NCBI RefSeq assembly: GCF_002994745.2
Contig: NC_037090.1
Location: forward strand, 1,736,001-1,800,000
Length of the DNA stretch: 64,000 bases
Direction of reading: 5' to 3'
DNA from: Rosa chinensis
Lineage: Eukaryota; Streptophyta; Magnoliopsida; Rosales; Rosaceae
A program made the position numbers and the translations under genes. Shown piece by piece: positions 39,901 through 50,100 of this stretch (the stretch's first letter is position 1; each line of letters opens with the position of its first letter). Under the pieces are notes generated by a model, which ran no database searches, had not been told where the DNA came from, and was given only the letters and a program-made list of their open reading frames with translations.

Positions 39901-41409
39901 CTGTTAACAATCCCAACAGTACAGCCATTTGCTTAGTAGTGGTTAGCAGCATAAATGCGGCGGTGACACAGTCCTTTGATCAAAGCCTCTTTATTCTTTT
40001 ATCATTTTAATTCTTAGGCCCAGGAGCTCCATTCTTGGAGATACCATTGTTTCTTGTATAGAAGTTCCTATAAAATGGGAAATGCCCTACCTTTGAGTGC
40101 GGTTTGAACTATTGATATAAGTTAAAAGTTTTCATGTTTGGTAATTTAACACATGCTAGATCACTAACTAGTCAAACTCATTTTCTTTTTCTTTGAAATC
40201 TTTTACCATTCTGTTTATTTCTTGCCTTCATTTGCTACTTCCACATGTGTGTTCTATATTTCTTTTTGGCACAATTGAGTTGCTATACAATCAATGATTT
40301 GGTGTTTGTTTGTTTGTTGTTGGAAATAGAGGCACCTGAAAACTTCAAAAGGATGGATTTCTGAATTTGAAGAAGGAGTGCAAAAGTTTGTTCATGATGA
40401 AATGAAGCAACAGGATGAGCAGAACACTGCCGTTTTGAAGGCAAGGACGCATGTGGAAGAGAGCCGCAAAGCATTTGCAGGGGCTTTTAAAAATATTGTT
40501 GAGAGGGCCCTAAGAAACTCTAGGTCTCAGAATGTCCAAGCTAGAAATATACGTGAGGTGGTTAAGGGCAGTGTACCTGTAGCAATAGGTTTTGCTAAGC
40601 GTTGCATTGCTAAGCAAATCTATCTGGAGTCCTACAAAAGTGCCTTGGTTGAAAAAAACAACTCTGACTGCATCCTGACATTGGAACAGAAAATATACCA
40701 GCCTTTTGAGGACTCTGAGTTGAAGGAACTAGCACGTGTGCTGAAGGGTATCCACGTTGGAAAAAGGTGTAGCTTATTCAAGGTTCTCAAACAGGATGGC
40801 AAAGCTGCTGAGTTGGGGGAAGTCAAGCAGCAAATCATACAGCTTGGCAGGAGGTTATCAGGAATCTTAATGCAACTTCAGATTGTTATGACCTCAGAGA
40901 ATGATGTTGTGATGGAACCGAAGTTCAGGTCCTTCAAGTCTGTATTTGCTATATTAGAAGAGATATCATTCTGTGATTGTACAATCCTGAAAAAGGTAAA
41001 TCACCAACTGGCGCATGGAGAGGATGTGCTCATCAAGTTGCTTGCCGAAAAGAAGCTTAGGAATTTGTATGTCACGACAGATTGGTCTACCTTAGGAGAG
41101 AGGCAGATGGACAGTTTCCTGGATAGGGTTGTAGGGATCATTATGAAGGTGGATCTGTTGCTTTCACTCCCATTGCTCCCCAGCTTGCCCTCTACTTCGG
41201 CAATAAACAGTATCATGGGTGTGCTTGAATACATCACAGAACCTATTGAAGTGATGACTCGATTTCTGAGAGAGGAGGTGATTGGGAAGGTCTTCAAGGC
41301 GAATTATGAGCTGAAAGTCGCACCAACTATCTCCAGAGAACTTGCAGATCGTATGAGGCCTTTCCTGGAGGGATTATGGAATGAGAGTATTTTTGGTGGG
41401 GAGATTTGA
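33645..41409 (+). CDS. Uncharacterised 363-aa protein, Copia element in intron 1
   Basis: The main exon 40330-41409 is one long frame preceded by an AG acceptor (GGAAATAG). It opens RHLKTSKGWISEFEEGVQKF without a nearby ATG, so an upstream exon is needed. The tiny exon 33645-33656 (MDYQ, then GT) joins in frame to give 363 aa; a second tiny exon at 33723-33734 (MNYQ, then GT) would also fit. The protein looks mostly helical, with charged N-terminal segments (KQQDEQNTAVLKARTHVEESRK), a leucine-rich stretch (LLLSLPLLPSLPS) and no signal peptide. I do not recognise a family. The intron of about 6.6 kb holds a full Copia element in the same orientation. If the first-exon model is wrong, translation would start at the ATG at about 40402. 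Confidence 0.6.
34672..35266 (+). repeat. 5' LTR of the Copia element
   Basis: 595 bp, TG...CA ends. It contains a GA-rich repeat region (AGAGAGAGAAAAGATAGAGAG) and a T-rich end. It is identical by eye to the 3' LTR. Confidence 0.95.
35270..35281 (+). other. Primer-binding site, tRNA-Met(i) type
   Basis: TGGTATCAGAGC starts three bases after the 5' LTR. This is the standard primer site of plant Copia elements. Confidence 0.92.
35296..39300 (+). CDS. Copia Gag-Pol polyprotein, intact frame
   Basis: One frame of 1334 aa from the ATG at 35296, fifteen bases after the primer site. An upstream extension into the LTR is open but has no function. Domains in order: Gag (about 1-200), then an SR-rich basic region and a CCHC knuckle (CYHCNEKGHYRREC). 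Next come the aspartic protease (WVVDSGASFH), the GAG-pre-integrase zinc region (LWHKRLGHMS ... CTHC) and the integrase with its D, D, E residues (SDVCGP, RTDNGGEY, PQHNGVAERMN). They are followed by reverse transcriptase (YVDDML catalytic motif, LYGLKQAPRQWY) and RNase H (GFTDADLAGD, STTESEYIA, YCDNQSAI). Order integrase before RT is diagnostic for Copia. All catalytic residues I checked are present. It ends ten residues after LPKGKHETC. Confidence 0.96.
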   Translation: MDVNTSRMVSLNGRNYMIWKSKMEDILYCKDLYSPIEGEKPETMSDDEWKKLNRKAIGVIRQWLDDNVFHHVSKETTALALWRKLESLYERKTAANKAFLIRKLVNLKYKEDISINEHLNEMQSIVNQLSSMNMVLDDELQALLLLSSLPDSWETLVVSVSNSAPEGVVSLSQVTSNLLNEEVRRKSSDSSYSEAVIVERRGRARSRKPYPYAHGHGRSRSKSRSRKDVTCYHCNEKGHYRRECRKFKREKKKDVKEDETDTAAISSEGDIIVLSEFLECEELISECEKACLSLSKEETTWVVDSGASFHASPRKELFSTYKGGDFGAVRMGNKGISKITGIGDVILRTNVGCKLVLKDVRHVPDLRLNLISVGKLDDDGYMSLHGNGKWKLTKGSMVIARGSKCCTLYKMQAQLFKGELNTAETESSAELWHKRLGHMSEKGLQILAKKELLPGIKGTHLDKCTHCLVGKQHRVSFHRNQNRKQNVLDLVYSDVCGPMKVKTLGGASYFVTFIDDYSRKVWAYALKTKDQVLSVFKVFHTMVERETGRKLKCIRTDNGGEYIGSFDEYCKSHGIRHEQSVPRTPQHNGVAERMNRTIVERIRCMLSHSKLSRRFWGEAMRTACYLINLSPSAPLNGDVPDHVWSSKDVSYGHLKTFGCRAFVHVPKEERWKLEDKTKQCVFLGYADEKFGYRLWDPLNKKVVRSRDVVFFEDQTIKDIEKSEHVEAAETYGDNLIDLDHIIPPTVEEVGHEAEQDTEEVPDGDQRDDAENNQEVPQENQHEQPPVIEQAAQLRKSTRTHKPSTKYPSNEYVLLLDEGEPECFQDVQDDADKDKWLKAMQEEMDSLHKNQTYELVERPEGRRVLKNKWIFKLKTSENSQPRYKARLVVKGFAQKKGIDFDEIFSPVVKMNSIRVVLGLAASMNLEIEQLDVKTAFLHGDLEEDIFMEQPEGFEVEGKEHMVCKLKKSLYGLKQAPRQWYKKFESFMIDNGFKRTISDHCVFIRRASEEFIMLLLYVDDMLIVGPNSRKIEELKERLNESFDMKDLGPAKKLLGMQITRDRKKGQLWLSQESYIEKVLERFNMDKAKSVSVPLATHFKLSKKQSPSNTKEKEEMEKVPYASAVGCLMHAMVCTRPDIGYAVGVVSRFLANPGREHWTAVKWIMRYLRGTSKLCLCFGNERPILQGFTDADLAGDVDTMRSTSGYLFTFAGGAVSWQSKLQKCVALSTTESEYIAIVECCKEMLWLKRYFQELGLHQSEFVIYCDNQSAIHLSKNPSFHSKSKHIDMRYHWIREKFETKLLMIEKVHTNENRADMLTKSLPKGKHETCTFLAGLRS
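39324..39918 (+). repeat. 3' LTR of the Copia element
   Basis: 595 bp, matching the 5' LTR base for base by eye. It is followed directly by the GTACA target duplication. Confidence 0.95.
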
Positions 41410-42424
41410 GAGTTCAAGCTGTTTCAAGTTCAAGCCTTCCTTTCAGTCCCCAGTTTTTTCAGGTTGGGTCTCTCATTAAGTGGTTCAGATATATAGTGAT
41501 CATTAATAACAGAGGGCAGACTCTGATGGCTATTGTTTTTGAAAATACATGGTTTATTAGATATATTACTGCGAGCCTTGAGTTTTGTATAGAAGTTTAG
41601 TACAGAAAACTTGTGAATCTGCAACAATGAGGGCGTGATAAAAGGTTTAGCAGATTGCTTATTTTAGTTTCTTGTGGGAATGTAAGAAAACTAGATTCTC
41701 AGAATGATTTCTTTGACTCAGTTTCATCAAATTTAGAGTGATGGATTGCTGGATGCTGTGTTTTTTCAATTGGCTGGTTAATTCTTTTTACGGGTGATGC
41801 TTCACTGATAGCCCTGAGATGTTTGAGCATAACGGAGCGCTTAATTGAGACATTGAATCTCCATCTAGTTGCTATGAATGATAATATTGTGCTACTGATG
41901 AAGGGTAGTTGGTATGCTTTTACTTTGCTTATCAGCTCAAATAAAATTTTACTTGATGTGGTCCATTATTTTTGTTTTTTTTTTCGTTTTTCTTTTGGGC
42001 ATAGGAAATGTAGGAATGCATAAAGAATTATGTGTCTGAGGCTCCGTAATTAGTCCATATTGCCGGTTCAAACCAGCGTGTTAAACCTGGAGATTGTATG
42101 TGTCTTATAGATAATAATTGACAGTCACTAATTGTTCTTATCTGTGAGATGACAACGAATATGATTAGATAACAAGAAACGACATTCAAGTACATAAGGG
42201 GCATTACCCATATGATCCCGCTCTCATGTCCAATTTGCTTATCGCTAAGGCTCTACACCCCATTGACGTGCTTCTATTTTTTTTTCCTTTCTCTAATCTT
42301 CACATTTTTTGTTTTTAATTGTTTTAATCAAACACAAGATTAAAAGGTCAACAATTCATGTTTTAGCTGTATCCAATAATTTCTTACAAAATTAATTTAG
42401 TTATTATTTCTTCTATTCTTTTTT
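41410..42424. other. 3' flank of the unknown gene; source of a duplicated block
   Basis: No gene lies here. Bases about 41925-42424 are highly similar to about 50495-50970, with small indels. Confidence 0.65.
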
Positions 42425-42468
42425 ATTTTTATTTTGTATTCCATGATGATCCAAAATCTCCTGAAGAG

Positions 42469-43690
42469 ATGTCAGATGGCAAGAGCTGTCACTTACAGAA
42501 GTGTTGTCCTGACGTCAAGCCTGTAGGCAAAACAGAAGATGTGATTAAGGCTGCACCAGGTGCCTCTGTTGGTGAAGGCCTCTCTTTGGTGACTTTAATC
42601 GCAAAGGATCGGGTTGAATCTGCATCTCATAGGCTTGTTCCAAGTCATCCATACTCTGCCATTACTACCTCACAGAAGACTACATCTCCAACAAGTATAT
42701 CAAGTGGTTGTATGGCTCAATATAATAATGGAAATGGTGGTACATACTTACAGTACTCCAATGCTCAGCACACTAATGGCTCTAATGATTCATTTACACA
42801 ACAATTTGGTACAAGTTTACACACGGAATGACACAGCCAATTAATGTTGGAAGCTTTTCTCATAGACCTATGTCACAACACAATTTGGTGCAGTACGTCT
42901 CAAAATACAAGAATTTTCAGTAACAACTTCAACTCAAATGCAGGCAACAATGATGGCTCTCCATTTTCTGATGTTGTTTCTTGTTATAGTGCACCCGAAA
43001 ATACCATATGTTTCAGGGCTTCTTCTCCTTCTGCAAGCTATAATCCAAGCAAAGCAACTAATGCACCAGTTACTTCTGCATCATTTGCAAAACAGGAGCT
43101 AGAGTCTTTCGATGGGTTTCATCCACGTGGTTCTGTTTCGGGTGGTCTATTTAGTTCTGTTGCAGCTGCGATGGACTTACTTAGTTCCCTATTATTGGCC
43201 TTTGTCCCAAGTAGATCTACTACTACTAAATCTAAGTTGATGGCCTCGTAAATTCTGCTCCAGTGACTACATTTATGGCAACTTCTCCAAATACTACTAT
43301 GTTGAACTCTAGGCAGGCCTCTCGACCTATGGAGCTATGGCGATCACTAGCTTCCCCTCATTCCTTCGGGTTGACACAAGTATCTCAGGCACCAACTCAG
43401 TCTCTGCTGCAACCTAGTGCTTGGTGCCCTAGCACTAGTTTGAGGGGGGATGTTAACATAATGAGTAGTGCTCATGGAGTAGTAATGGTGATGTGCCTAA
43501 TGCATGTGACACTAATACGGATTGCAGCAAGATGGTGCCTAGCCTATGTGATAGTGTGGCTAGCAAGACTAATGTCAATGTGTATTCTAATCAGGACAAC
43601 TCAGCGCACATGCCCCTATTGCATGACTCAACCTCCAGCTGACAGTTGCATGGACAATTAATCTTGACCGCATCATGGTGGACACGTGGA
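42469..43690 (+). pseudogene. Unrecognised coding-like remnant across shifting frames
   Basis: A frame from the ATG at 42469 runs 120 codons (MSDGKSCHLQKCCPDVKP...) and stops. Coding-like, Ser/Thr/Asn-rich sequence continues in other frames: about 42844-43251 (NNFNSNAGNNDGSPFSD, SYNPSKATNAPVT), 43263-43460 (TTFMATSPNTTMLNSRQ) and about 43480-43650 (NVYSNQDNSAHMPLLHD). The changing frames suggest indels in a once continuous low-complexity coding exon. I do not recognise the family; a Gag-like or transcription-factor activation region would look similar. The matching duplicated locus at 50970-51005 lacks this 1.37-kb segment. Confidence 0.4.
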
Positions 43691-43794
43691 GTGATCTGCA
43701 TATGTTTCTTTAGCTGTAATAATTTTCTTTTATCTTCTAGTATAAATAGCTACTCTCTTTCTAATTGTATAAGCTACGATCATTCTGTAAAATT

Positions 43795-44012
43795 TATAAA
43801 AATGAAAGTCAGACGAAATAGCTTCTATTCAGATTTCTACTTAATTTTGTCTAGTGTAATCCGATTGAACTAGGAGTCCACTTAGTAGTTGGATCAACTA
43901 ATTAGCTTACGTTTCCCAATCCAAATTTCACTTGTATATCAAAGATCCTCTGTAAAACGCAAAGCCTTTAATCCAAGTTGACTAAATAGTTTCCTCCAGT
44001 TTCATGTTACCT
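43795..44012. repeat. Block duplicated at about 51005-51213
   Basis: A segment starting AATGAAAGTCAGAC and running to AGTTGACTAAATAGTTTC is repeated just upstream of the intact F-box gene. Small substitutions and indels separate the copies. Confidence 0.85.
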
Positions 44013-44691
44013 ACAACTTTGTTACGAACACTAAATACATGACAACATTTATAACAAAATCCATGCCACTAGTTAAGTTTTAACTTATTTGAATTGTAAA
44101 ACTCTGTTCACAACTTAAGAATACTTCACAACAATGGAATTGAAGTATAATCTATATTAAGAAAAGAATACTCGCCATCTAGCTAGCAATTTAGTTCTCA
44201 TTTTACATCTAATCAGATCAAAGTGCATATCTACCATGGTACGTACCTTAAAGAAAAATCTCTAATAGCTTCAATAGCAAGAGAATTCAACATCTGCAGA
44301 TGCCCGCGGGATACCCTGCATTGAAGCAATGGTATCATTCAGCAAATTGGGAAGTAGAGTATTTTCACCCCTCCAAAATCTAAGAATCACTTTTTGCAAG
44401 CCTCTTCCATATTTAAGGAAAAATCTTGCAAAAGTGACTTTCTCAGCGATCATGTTGCCAAGGCTAACGTCGGCCACCTTTAGGTGACTAAGAAAGGGGA
44501 TGAAATATTGAGCTCGAGTCTCCCAGTACTTTTTTTTTTTTTTTTTTTTTTTTTTAAGGAGAAAGGGATTAGGCGATATTAGTTCCTCGGAGACAGACAA
44601 TGCAGGGCACTTGTCCCACCCTCAAACCCGAAGGTGAAGGGTCTGCCCCACTCTGGGAACCCACCGCCCGTCCCCCAACTCAATTTATTAA

Positions 44692-45836
44692 GGGGAAATT
44701 ACTGGTCACTCCCTGTACTTTTAGGGAGTCGACAGTTCAGTCCCTGCTATCCTAATTTCGACAAGTTACTCCTCAGACTTTCAAATCTCACACAATTTGG
44801 TCCAAAATGACTATTTTGCCCCTGACTTCCTCTTTTTATTTTTTATTTTTCTCTCCTCTCCGCTCCTTTCTTCTAAAATTCATAATTAATTCATACAAAC
44901 TCCGATTTTTGCGTTCCATATGTGTACGAGATCGTATCGATGAGCTCTACAACTTTTATGAAGGAAGTTTTTCCAAATTTTGTATGTATAAACAGTCAAT
45001 TTTCACGACCCCCTCCCCCCCCCCCCCCAACCACAAAATAACACACACACACAACCCAAGAAATATCAAATATTTGAATTATGAATATTGAGACTATTTC
45101 ATAAGTAGTTGTAAGAGAAATTCGGTTTCGTATCGATTTTATTTTCGAAACGAACGTTTTTTAGGGGGGTCATGAAAATTGACTTTTTATACATACAAAA
45201 TTTGGAAAAACTTTCTTCATAAAAATTGTAGAGATCATCGATACGATCTCGTACATATATGGAACACAAATATCGGAGTTCGTATGAATTAATTATGAAT
45301 TTTAGAAGAAATGAGATTTTCGAAACGAACGTTATTTAGGGGTGGTAGTGAAAATGACTTTTTATACATACAAAATTTGGAACAAATTTCTTCATGAAAG
45401 TTATAGAGCTCATTGATACAATCTTGTGCATATATGGAACGCAAAAATCAGAGTTTGTATGAATTAATTATGAATTTTAGAAGAAAGTGGATTTTCGAAA
45501 CGAATGTTATTTGGAACGGTCGTGAAAATTGACTTTTTATACATACAAAATTTGGAAAAACTTTCTTCATAAAAGTTGTGGAGCTCATCGATACGATCTC
45601 GTACATATATGGAACGTAAATATCGGAGTTCGTATGAATTAATTATGAATTTTAGAAGAAAGGAGGGGAGAGGAGAGAAAAATAAAAAATAAAAAGTGGA
45701 AGGGAGGGGCAAAATAGTAATTTTGGACCAAATTGTGTGAGATTTGAAAGTTTGAGGAGTAACTTGTCGAAATTAGGATAGTAGGGACTGAACTGTCGAC
45801 ACCCTAAAAGTACAGGGAGTAACCAGTAATTTCCCC
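44692..45836. mobile_element. MULE-type non-autonomous element with long inverted arms
   Basis: 1145 bp with termini GGGGAAATTACTGG / CCAGTAATTTCCCC and inverted arms of about 320 bp (44692 to about 45013; about 45518 to 45836). The flanking 9-bp duplication ATTTATTAA (44683-44691, 45837-45845) is the Mutator hallmark. The middle holds two more direct copies of a unit also present in the arms, and a C-run at about 45012-45028. No transposase is encoded. It sits inside the LINE above, so it is younger. Confidence 0.88.
45141..45662. repeat. About 173-bp direct repeat, three copies
   Basis: Units start at about 45142, 45316 and 45491 with TTTTCGAAACGAA and end with AATTAATTATGAATTTTAGAAGAAA. 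A fourth copy in reverse orientation forms part of the left arm (about 44872-45005). Confidence 0.85.
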
Positions 45837-46646
45837 ATTTATTAATAATAAAGAAGAAAAATACATCGTCCAAGAGAGAAAACAAAATTAACAGCGAAAG
45901 AGAAGAGAGGGAAACTTCCCCCTCATGAACAAATCTAAAAGAAGAAAAAATCAGCCACATAAGTGAAAACTTGACACTCGAAATATGCCAGAATTTCGCT
46001 TGCGCCTTCATGTAGATGCTTATGAAGCTAACTTTGCGCACGACTTCCTGGGAATAAAAGTCTCTGAGAAGGTGCGGGCAAGAAAGACAGACGAACATAA
46101 TCATCTCAGCAACCTGTGAAGCGATAATTTGGGAGTCCCAAAAAATCCGCCTGCAAGTACCTGTGAAGCTCTGCAGGAGGGCTAGGATACCAGGTAAATG
46201 AGTGTTTTGAAACACCTAAGTTTGCCATCTTATCTGCAGCTGCATTCCCTTCCCTAAAAATATGAGTTCTACGAAATTGCATTTGCTGAATGTTCTTCAG
46301 GCAGTTTTGCCATCTAACTCTCAAGTCCCATGGAGGAGAGAAAGAATTGGAGGAGAGACATGCTAAAACACTAATAGAATCACTTTCCAACCACAGAGTA
46401 GTCCAACCTCTAGTGAAAGCAACTTCAATAGACACAATAACAGCATAAAGTTCAGCATAAAAGGAAGAATTGCAACCAAGAGGTTGGCAAAAACTCCCAG
46501 TACTGCTCTTCAGTGCAGTTGGCGTCATCCAAGTCGTTCATCATTAATTTCTTCATTAGAGTACATGGAAAGATAAATCCTGAGGTTGTGGACTATATGA
46601 GAGCCTTGAATAGGCATGGAAAAGGTAGAAGGGAATGTAGCTAGCA

Positions 46647-46855
46647 TTTGTGTTTGTACTTTGTACCCAAATTTTGGACATGTCCAAACAACTGAAACAT
46701 GGTCTATAAATTGTTTCCTAGTTCAATTTGCAAAATCTGAGAAACGCCAAGTGATTTTAGTACAAATATAACAAGCTTCCAGCGTCCAGTGCATTGAGTA
46801 GACATATTCAGGTGTCTATGAATCCATGGAGCTTCACAACTAAAATATCACATTG
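46647..46855. repeat. Copy of the PIG-K 3' flank
   Basis: Similar throughout to about 25429-25640. Shared landmarks include TTTTGGACATGTCCAAA and GTGTCTATGAATCC. It is the left-most piece of the PIG-K duplication. Confidence 0.85.
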
Positions 46856-46999
46856 TTGTAGTATAAATGTATTATAGTATAAATGTCTACATCATGTAAT
46901 AGGTACTTGAGTGTATAAACATAGCCACGTAGGTATGAAGACTTGTGTGGTATAAAGCTTGTAGGGAGGCAACAAGCATGACAATTATCATCATTGCAC

Positions 47000-47102
47000 C
47001 ACAACAGAGACACCAACCTGTATCGATCAATCAAACAGTATAACAAGAGTTGGATGATATGCGCTGCATTGTATCTAATACCTGAATACATTGTATCTCA
47101 TA

Positions 47103-47135
<33 letters not shown>

Positions 47136-50100
47136 AAAAGCGAGAGTGGGACTAACTCCTCGTCCCCTCTCGAAAGTTTATTAAAGTAAAAAGGAGAATA
47201 CAAACTGGCTGGAGGACAAGACCAAAGCCAGCCATGGAACAGTACACAAAGATACTAACCAACAACAATGACCATCAAAATATTTCATCCCGTGCAACAA
47301 AGAGAAAGAGAGCAAAGGAAACAGTAAAACAAGGACATCAGAGCAAACTCCAGAAAAAGGAAAACAAGGACTGAACAAATAATCAACAAGCAAATCTATA
47401 GGCCGGCCATGAGACAAAGTCTCGACCAAAGGCAGAAGACAAGAACTGGGGTAACGAATCCCATCTGTGAGTACCTTCATGTGATGCACCATAGTTAGCT
47501 AGCACATCTGCCACAACATTCCCTTCCCGAAAGATGTGAGTGACACGTAACTGCAATTGTCTTGCTAGAACCATACCGTTTAGCCACTCAATGCGCAGCC
47601 TCCAAGGGACAAGAGATGGGGATGCAATATATCTGACCACTACCGCTGAGTCCGTCTCAATCCACAAATGGCGCCAATTGCGTGACCTAGCCACTCCAAT
47701 TGCTTCCAGAAAAGCAAGAACCTCAGCATCAAGGGCACTAGGAACTCTTACCCTAGAAGCAAAAGCATGGACAAAAGCACCTTCAGCATCACGAGCTATA
47801 CCACCATATCCAGCATTGTCCGCATCCCGGAAAGAGCCATCGGTGTTAACCTTGACCCAAGGGGAGTGGGAGGCGTCCAGGTCACTTTTATGAAACGAGG
47901 AGCGGTTGCTCTCAAAGATGAAAGTGATAAGATATTAAAAATAGGATAAGTTGAGGTTGGGGGAGAATGGACAAAAGCCAAACCTGCAGACTCTTTCAAT
48001 GACAATAAGAAAAAGCGCATGAATCTGATGAGGTTGAAAGCGCCACCCTCATGTCTCAACCAATTCCTTTCTGACCAAAAGCACCAAAGAAGATTGCAAA
48101 GAGTGATGCGCCAAAGCAATTTCACTGAGGGAGAGAGAGAAGATATGAAGGATGAAGAAAGGAGTTGAAGTATAGAGTGTCGTTGCATGGAAGGGAACTT
48201 GAACATGCTAAAACACCACCTCCAAATCTCCCTCGAAACGATGCAGCTCCAAAAAAGATGCTCCCATGATTCCCCAGCCGACCCACAAAAGCTGCATTTA
48301 GATGGAAGGGCCACACCCCTCCTTTGTAGCCGCTCATCAGTAAGAATCCTCCTGTGAAGAATCTTCCAGGTGCAAATGCTCTTCCGTGGTTGTATTGCCT
48401 TATGCCAAATCAGCGAACCCCAATGTAACTTGGGAAGCGGATGAGACAGGGTGCCATACGCATCCTTAGCCGTTGGAACACCCGATGAAGTATCGGACCA
48501 AACAACCTGGTCCCTCATAGGCTCGAAAGGAAGGGTATAAGAGGTGAGAGCAGCTGCAACATCAGGAAAGGCCTGGAGGAAAATATCTGGCAAATCCCAT
48601 CTTCCATGAACAATGAAGTCACTGATCTTATTGTCAAGTTGCCCCAAAGTTTGGGAATCAAAATGAAAAGCCTCACCTAATATGTCACCCATCCAATTAT
48701 CTTTCCACAACCTAATCGACTTGCCATCTCCAATTATCCAACGAAGCTTGGAGAGTAGAACTCGCCAAACTCTTTTAGACCTAGCCAAACTGAGGATTTT
48801 TATAGTAAGAACAAGGTTGAAACCCATACGAAAGAAAACGAGCATGAAGAAACTTCGCAGAAGGTGAAACGTTAGAAACAACCTCCCACCCACGTTTAAG
48901 AAGCAAGGCTTGGTTTAACACAAAAAGGTTCTTTAGGTTCAACCCACCCCTATCCTTACGTTGACATACTTGATCCCAAGAAACCAAAGCGCCTCCATCT
49001 TTCAATGGGTCCCCATTCCAAAAGAAGTTACAAATCCACCTTTGAACCACTTTCAGGAGAGAACGGGGCCAGGCATAGATATGGAAGCTATAGATGAGTA
49101 AGCTTTGAATTACAGAGTCAATAAGTTGTAATCTAGCAGCTTGAGATAACAACTTACCCTTCCAGGAGCTGAGTTTACAACGGACCTTATCCGCTATCGG
49201 TCGTAAAAAGGCATTAGTAGGACAGCCTTGAAAGATGGGGACTCCAAGATAGCTGAAAGGAAGAGTGCCTAACTGTATGCCCAATGATTGAATGATGATA
49301 CTCTGTCGAGGACGAGCTGAGGCCCCTAAGAACAACAATGACTTGTTTTTATTCACAACCTGGCCAGAATTAACTGCATATTCCTCTATAAACTCGGTAA
49401 TGGCCTTAAGGCCAAGGGGGCTAGCCTGCATAAAAACCATTATGTCATCTGCAAATAGCACATGTGAAGGAGGAATACAAGCACCAGGAGTAGCAATACA
49501 ATCAATCTCTCTTTGAGAAACAAGGATATCTCATACCTGAATTTGAGTTGAAATAAAAACACGGTATTGCATTCTCAGCCAAATGAGCTTAAAGGTTGTA
49601 AGATAGTAAAATGCTATACATCAGAGTCCAAGTGACGCGAGTATGAATTTTCTCCTTTCATGCTCTTGCCAATAGCCAAAACACCCGGTGATTGAAGCTG
49701 CAAATCAGAAAGGGATCTTTAATTTAGTAACGAAGTGGGCCAGATTAAGGCATAATAAAAAAATGTGAAAACACAATTTCAACGTACAACAATGACTTGT
49801 CCACTTGGTTAGCAGTGACTAGATGATATTGAGAACTGAGAAGGGACCTTCCAAATGCAAAAGAACACTGTACATAAACTCACATAGCCCTAACAAATCT
49901 CCGAAGAAAATATAGCTCTGAGCCTCTTACAGTAAAAAGTATCTAGGATTAATGCATTGGTAGGAACAGATCACAAACCTGAGAGAAGAGGGTGGCAACT
50001 TGGCAAGTGTCCACCATTATCAGCTGCTCCTTAAACCTCAAATTTCATCCATATTATTAAAGTTAGATGAGTTCATTATCCAGTAGTGATGGTCAATATG

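Larger units (their letters stand above)
34672..39918 (+). mobile_element. Complete Ty1/Copia LTR retrotransposon
   Basis: The element is 5247 bp. It has two 595-bp LTRs (34672-35266, 39324-39918), each starting TGTTGG and ending CCAACA. I found no difference between them by eye. The flanking 5-bp target duplication is GTACA (34667-34671 and 39919-39923). The primer-binding site TGGTATCAGAGC (35270-35281) matches the initiator tRNA-Met end, and a purine tract (GGAAGGGGGAGA) abuts the 3' LTR. The polyprotein frame is open throughout. Together these show a young, possibly still active insertion in an intron of the gene around it. Confidence 0.97.
44530..46493 (-). mobile_element. 5'-truncated LINE (L1 type) with RNase H remnant
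   Basis: A T-run at 44530-44555 on the plus strand is the poly-A tail of a minus-strand element. The other end is truncated. The 10-bp duplication CTCCCAGTAC flanks it (44520-44529 and 46494-46503). The coding remnant at about 46493-46106 is a LINE RNase H domain (SSFYAELYAVIVSIEVA, LWLESDS, THIFREGNAAADKMANLG). The element is itself split by an inverted-repeat element at 44692-45836. Confidence 0.88.
44271..46650 (-). pseudogene. 3' end of an F-box/FBD gene split by a LINE
   Basis: On the minus strand 46550-46504 and 44519-44271 together read an FBD-type C-terminus: CTEEQYWETRAQYFIPFLSHLK, then FARFFLKYGRGLQKVILRF and a stop at 44271. FBD domains close many plant F-box/LRR proteins. A LINE (44530-46493) interrupts the frame inside EQYWE. 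Upstream (46650-46550) another frame continues (GSHIVHNLRIYLSMYSNEEIN), so at least one frameshift is also present, and no F-box or LRR part remains. The gene is dead; the LINE's poly-A tail would be read as poly-lysine. Confidence 0.7.

Noticed and set aside
44271..44600. Small gene with a poly-lysine stretch
   Set aside because: The lysines are the LINE poly-A tail read into the remaining FBD fragment.
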